The translations under genes and the position numbers were made by a program. A stretch of 64,000 nucleotides of DNA. Source: Smittia aterrima (taxonomy: Eukaryota; Arthropoda; Insecta; Diptera; Chironomidae). Location: contig CP093830.1 of assembly GCA_033063855.1 (NCBI GenBank), positions 1,240,854-1,304,853 on the forward strand, in the 5' to 3' direction. Positions 59,094-64,000 of this stretch are shown piece by piece; the stretch's first letter is position 1, and every line of letters begins with the position of its first letter. The notes below the pieces were generated by a model. The model saw nothing but the letters and a program-made list of their open reading frames with translations. It ran no database searches and was not told the DNA's origin.

Positions 59094-62000
59094 ATGAGAA
59101 GTTTTGTGATCGTCGTCTGGAAGATTCTCGTTCTACTAAAGTTATTCGAATATGAAACGAGTAAGTATTATGATCAAGTCCAAGTGAAGCTGGTCAACTC
59201 CCTAGCTCACTCCATCATAAATGAACAATCCCTTGCCCAAAGAAACTTTCTTATTCTTTGCGTACGTAAATCTCCTCTAAGACATAAATCTTGCAGCAAA
59301 ATAGGAGAAAACGCTCACAGCACGAAAACAATGATCCCGAAGATAAGCAATTAATTAAAAAGTCTTGTTTATACATATGAAGAGAACGCAAAAGGGGCCA
59401 GAGCTGAACTAAACATCGTTCATAGCTTCAAGCATTGATGATGATACTTAAAGTTCCAAAACGATCGACTCTGCGCTCAAACTTTTATGGCCCCCCGATC
59501 CACACAAACACAGCGCGAACCGAGAAAACTTTATAACATCAGATATTAAATAAACAGAATTTCTTTAAAAAGAAAAAATTCGAGAAGAAAAAAAATCTAC
59601 ATAAAATTGATCAAGATTCAGGGAACGAAATGTTGATGAGGAACGAATAAGAAGAAGGAGAGAAGAAAAATGTTTCAAGACAATTATTGATGAGAATGAT
59701 GAGCAGGTTTCTCGTTGTTGTGCCTCGTTTTTCTGTTGACTGCTTCGTTGTTTGACTTGATGATTTGTGAGTGGGCTCCATCCAATATCCCGAATATTCG
59801 CGTAGATCGTTCACGCTTCCTTCATTTCAACACATCACAGACGCACGACTTCTCAGCCAAAAGGCTTCTGCATTTATATTCAAATTATCCTCAACGAAAC
59901 AACATCAGCATGAGCGAAGAGGAGAGACGAAAAAAATTGATTTCCTTTTCCATAAAACTGCTCGTTTGTTGATCGTTAAAGCGCTCGCATGGAAATCAAT
60001 TACGAAAAAGTTGAATTCTGCAATTTAGGCTTGCTCGTTTTTGTTTTTTTTTGCATTAATTATAAGGATGCACCAGCAGTCTCAAAATGAGAATGACTAG
60101 GAAGAGTTCGATGAAAGCATTCAAACGAGGAGAGACCGTTTAGTCAATGGCATTGGCATTTACCGTGTCTAAATAATCTTCTTTTTATTACACGATTAAT
60201 TCCTCTTCCATCGTCTTATTGTTGTCTTTCTTCTTCTTGTTTATCGCTGGTTATGCTTTCTTTGCTTCATTCTCGAAGCGAAGCTTGTTCAAAAGTAGAG
60301 AGAGAGAGTGAGATTATAGCTCGGGCCACGGTGCTGGCTTGTTGTTGCTTTTTAACACATCATTAATTCGTCTTTTTATTAATAAATTGCTTTCTGTGCG
60401 TTTCTATCTCTTCTCCTCTCAACTTCTTCTTTCCACCTTCCAGGGAACTTATTTCTTTCTCTTCCTTCAGTTTCACATTCGGATCCCCATGCGTTGTGCA
60501 TACAATTCTCGTTTTCGTTAAAATCTGTTTTTCTGCCTGCTTTTCTCATTGTGTTACGATCTGAAAAAGGGAAAACAAGAGAATGTTTTTATTCTTTTTT
60601 GGAACGAACGTTACTAGCATATCTTGTATATCAGGAGTAGAAGTGATGTTAGGGAAACATTTTTTTCTTCTCCTTAAGATCAAACCTTCAAATTCTTACG
60701 TCACTTAGTGGATAACCCTCTCAATACGTGTTCGAAGAAGTTTGATGGAATGGAAGAGAAGGCAACAGTCTCGTTAGCAATTTTAAAGAGCGTTCTTCTT
60801 CTTGTCTCGCTGTTCGATTCTTTTCCTTCAACTTCATCACATACTTTTCGCTCTGAGCACACGAAACAATTGCGAAACTTTATGGGGATCTTGAACGCAG
60901 GACCGGCTTGAATATGAAGTCTCCTTATAAGTTTTTTCTTTATTCCCGTCCATGAAACCTCGAACAAAAGAAAATTTGTTTCGTTAAGTGCACTTTTAAT
61001 AATGTTTTACCATTTATCGCTTTGCTCTCATTCGCAGATGCTGTACAGCCGATAGCATTGCGCAATGCACCAAGCGTCTCGAGCACTTCACCGTCAACCC
61101 TGATCATTTTCACCACGTACCATGACATCCGAATTGCAAATTTACGCAACAACGTTACAACCGTCAGCTTGTTGATGAAAGATCTAAATGAAGGCGCTGG
61201 GCTGGATTTTCATTATGAAAAGCAATTGATCTGCTGGACAGATCAAGGCTTGGAAGCTATACAATGTCGAAAGGTGAATGAAACGCATTACAAAGAGTCG
61301 CCAGTGATTTCTGCAGCGGACGAAAGTGGAGACAGCATTGACAAATTAGGAGTAATTACGAAAGGAATCGAGAAACCAGAAGGACTTGCCATCGATTGGT
61401 ATACTGACAAAATTTATTGGGCTGACAGTGAGCTGAATCGGATAGAAGTCGCGACTTTAAATGGAAAATATCAGAAGCTTCTCTTTTGGACTGATCTTGA
61501 TCAGCCTCGTGCCATTGCTCTTGTGCCTTCGCAAAAGCTAATTATCTGGACTGATTGGGGCGAAAGCCCAAAGATTGAACGAGCTTCAATGGATGGCAAT
61601 AAGTCGAGTCGAATGATTCTCGTGAACGAAAGAATCTTTTGGCCAAACGGATTGGCAGTGGACATAGAAAATAATTTAATTTACTGGGTTGATGGCAACC
61701 TGCACTTTCTCGACTGCATGAACTTGGACGGAACTGGTCGACGAACAATTCTGAAAGACCTTCAATATCCATACAGCGTTACCCTCATTAACAAAAAGCT
61801 TTTCTGGAGCGACTGGAATGTTGGATCGATAAACTCGTACGACTTAGAAACTGGAGAGATGAGAGAAGTGATCGATGCACGTGATGTTCCAATCACAGTT
61901 CGCGCTTGGGATAAATCACTGCAACAGATTGGATCCAATGCAAATCCATGCCGAGTAAACAATGGAAACTGCTCGCACTTGTGCTTGCTTTCGACTAACG

Positions 62001-64000
62001 TCAAAGGATTTTCGTGTGCGTGTCCTACTGGCGTAAAGCTTTTAAATGAAACTCATTGTGCTGATGGTCCACAAAACGTGATTTTCTTAGTGCAAAGGAC
62101 ACTCATCAGTCGCATTAGCTTAGATTCACCGGATTACACGAGTTTTCCTCTCTCACTTGGTCGAGTTCGTTCACCGATTTCAATAGACTACGACCCAGTT
62201 GAAGATTTCATTTATTGGTCAGATGAAGAGCAACATGCGATTAAGCGATCGCGACAAGACGGAACATCAATTAGTGACGTTGTTAACACTGAAATCAAAC
62301 ATCCTGATGGTATCGCTATAGATTGGATTGCGAGAAACCTTTACTGGGCTGATTCGGGATCAGATAGAATAGAAGTTTGTCGACTCAGTGGCGCATTCCG
62401 TCGCGTTCTTATTCATGACAATCTCGAAGAACCCAGAGACGTTGCTGTAGCACCTACTTTAGGATGGATGTTTTGGTCAGACTGGGGAAAGAAACCAAAA
62501 GTTGAGAGAGCATCTCTCGATGGAACTGAACGCGTTGTTCTTGTGTCTGAGGATCTTGGTTGGCCTAATGGCATTGCTCTCGATATCGACATGAAGAAAA
62601 TTTATTGGTGCGACGCCAAGATGGATAAAATTGAAGTGACCAACATGGACGGATCAGATCGAAGAGTGATTTTGAATGAGAACCTTCCGCACGTATTCGG
62701 ATTGAGTCTATTTGAAAACTTCATTTATTGGACTGATTGGCAGCGAAGAACGGTAGAACGCGCTAATAAAATTACAGGAAGTGATCGAGTTGTTGTCGTC
62801 GATCAGTTTCCCGATCTGATGGGATTGAAAGTAACAAGGCTTCACGAAGTAAAAGGGACAAATGCCTGCATGAACAAGAATGGCGGTTGCTCACATCTTT
62901 GCCTTAATAGACCAAACGATTACGTGTGTCGATGCTCGATCGATTACGAGTTATCAAAAGACCGTAAAGGCTGCACAATTCCGGCAGCTTTTCTACTTTT
63001 CTCGAAAGGCGAAAACATTGGCCGATTAAGTGTTAACTATAATGATCAACAACATCACGATTACTTTATTCCATTTAAAGATTTACGTGATGCTTATCAT
63101 CTTGATGTTGACGTTAATGATCGAAGAGTTTACTGGACTGATCAGAAGTTAAAATGTATCTCCCGTGCATATTTAAACGGTTCTGACGTTCAACGTATCG
63201 TCGATTCTGGAATCGTTTCTCCAGAAGGAATTGCTGTGGATTGGATTGCTCGAAATATTTATTGGACCGACGCTGATGCTAAAAGAATCGAAATTGCAAG
63301 ATTGGATGGCACAAGTCGACGCATACTCATTTGGAAAGGAATCGAAGAGCCTAAGAATATCGTTGTTGAGCCAAGAAAAGGCTTCATCTATTGGACGGAG
63401 TATCCTTCCGATTCAATTCAACGAGCAGCCACAGACGGAACTGATATCCAAAAAATTGTTACAAGCGCGAATCATCCAATGAGCTTAACTTTAGACTATG
63501 ATCAGAGACGATTATATTGGGCAACAAAGAATGATGGAATCGAGTCAGTGGATTGGGATGGCAAACGAAGACAAAAACTCAAAATTTCTGGAACTGACGC
63601 TGAAGCTTCTTTGAAACCGCGATCGCTTACAATTTACCAAGATTTCATTTTCTGGAATGACGGAATGACTGGTGACATTGAACGAGTTAATAAAGTTACA
63701 GGAGCAGAGAGAACTTTAATTTACAAAAATCTCCGCGATGTATCGAGTCTACTTGTGTTTCACAGCAATCGACAATCAGGATCAAATTTATGTCGCGTTA
63801 ACAACGGCGGTTGCTCTCACTTGTGCTTCGCCTTACCCAGCCAAAGAAAAGTCACATGTGCTTGTCCAACTCATTACACCCTCGCTAACGATGGAGTCAA
63901 CTGCAATCCACCAAGAAGTTATCTTATTTTCTCACAACGAAACTCTTTCGGTCGACTTCTACCGAACTCAAGTGATTCGCCCGATGCTCCTTTGCTTGTC
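59094..64000 (+). CDS. arr: Arrow, LRP5/6-type Wnt co-receptor (3' truncated by window)
   Basis: Exon 1 (59094-59160) encodes the signal-peptide region (MRSFVIVVWKILVLLKLF). After a 1877-bp intron, exon 2 starts at 61038 and stays open to the end of the window (1010 codons in all so far). The extracellular plan of LRP5/6 is plain: YWTD/YWAD beta-propellers each closed by an EGF module, the EGFs beginning near residues 327 (CRVNNGNCSHLCL), 632 (CMNKNGGCSHLCL) and 942 (CRVNNGGCSHLCF). Propeller repeats show KIYWAD, NLIYWVD, FIYWSD, NLYWADSGS and NIYWTD. A fourth propeller is beginning at the window edge; LDL-A repeats, membrane helix and PPPSP tail must lie beyond. In flies Arrow is required for Wingless signalling with Frizzled. 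Confidence 0.93.
59161..61037 (+). other. Intron 1 of arrow
   Basis: 1877 bp between A|GTAAGT and CATTCGCAG|AT; phase 1 on both sides. It contains a short GA run near 60300 and chance open frames on both strands. The long first intron is a plausible place for enhancers. Confidence 0.7.

Noticed and set aside
1..64000. CRISPR arrays, tRNA or rRNA genes, transposase or integrated viral genes
   Set aside because: I looked for spaced direct repeats, tRNA B-box-like sequences and transposase/polymerase motifs by eye and saw none; short or decayed elements could be missed.

Overview
This window is nuclear DNA of an insect, most likely a dipteran of the mosquito/midge type. Three things point that way. 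The genes are interrupted by many short GT..AG introns (often about 55-65 bp) in AT-rich DNA. The gene content is arthropod: doublesex-type DM factor, arrow, M6, Atf3, resilin-like cuticle protein. The closest resemblances by eye are to fly proteins. Family or genus cannot be fixed from sequence alone.

Layout. 0-4 kb (+): two tandem F-box/LRR-like genes that are duplicates of each other. 4.0-5.1 kb (+): an orphan coiled-coil gene. 5.7-6.4 kb (+): a CREG-family secreted protein. 6.7-10.5 kb (-): WASHC2/FAM21. 10.9-11.7 kb (+): a very compact doublesex-type gene that shares a 388-bp divergent intergenic region with WASHC2. 11.7-18.3 kb: gene-poor, with one ambiguous coding-like island. 18.3-19.4 kb (-): a mitochondrial carrier of the SLC25A44 type. 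20.0-22.2 kb (-): a nine-exon secretory carboxylesterase ending in an RDEL tail. 22.2-28.2 kb: gene-poor. 28.2-31.9 kb (+): a class B/adhesion-like seven-transmembrane receptor. 32.5-37.6 kb (+): an unrecognised three-exon gene with long introns. 38.5-42.2 kb (+): two secreted cuticle-type proteins, one resilin-like. 45.3 kb (+): an isolated terminal exon or tiny gene. 47.8-49.3 kb (+): the bZIP factor Atf3. 50.7-52.0 kb (-): M6 proteolipid. 53.2-57.3 kb (+): alsin (Als2). 57.4-58.6 kb (-): lipoyl synthase, convergent with alsin. 59.1 kb to the window end (+): arrow (LRP5/6), incomplete.

These genes do not form one pathway. There are some shared themes: endosomal trafficking (WASHC2, alsin, CREG), mitochondrial metabolism (SLC25A44, lipoyl synthase), cuticle (resilin-like and acidic cuticle-type protein), and development/signalling (dsx-type, Atf3, arrow, the receptor). 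Splice joins were deduced by reading-frame continuity, GT/AG signals and family resemblance; no alignment or transcript was available. The strongest candidate for something new is the dsx-type gene. It keeps the DM domain, the dimerisation domain and a female-type C-terminus in under 1 kb, with no recognisable male exon nearby.
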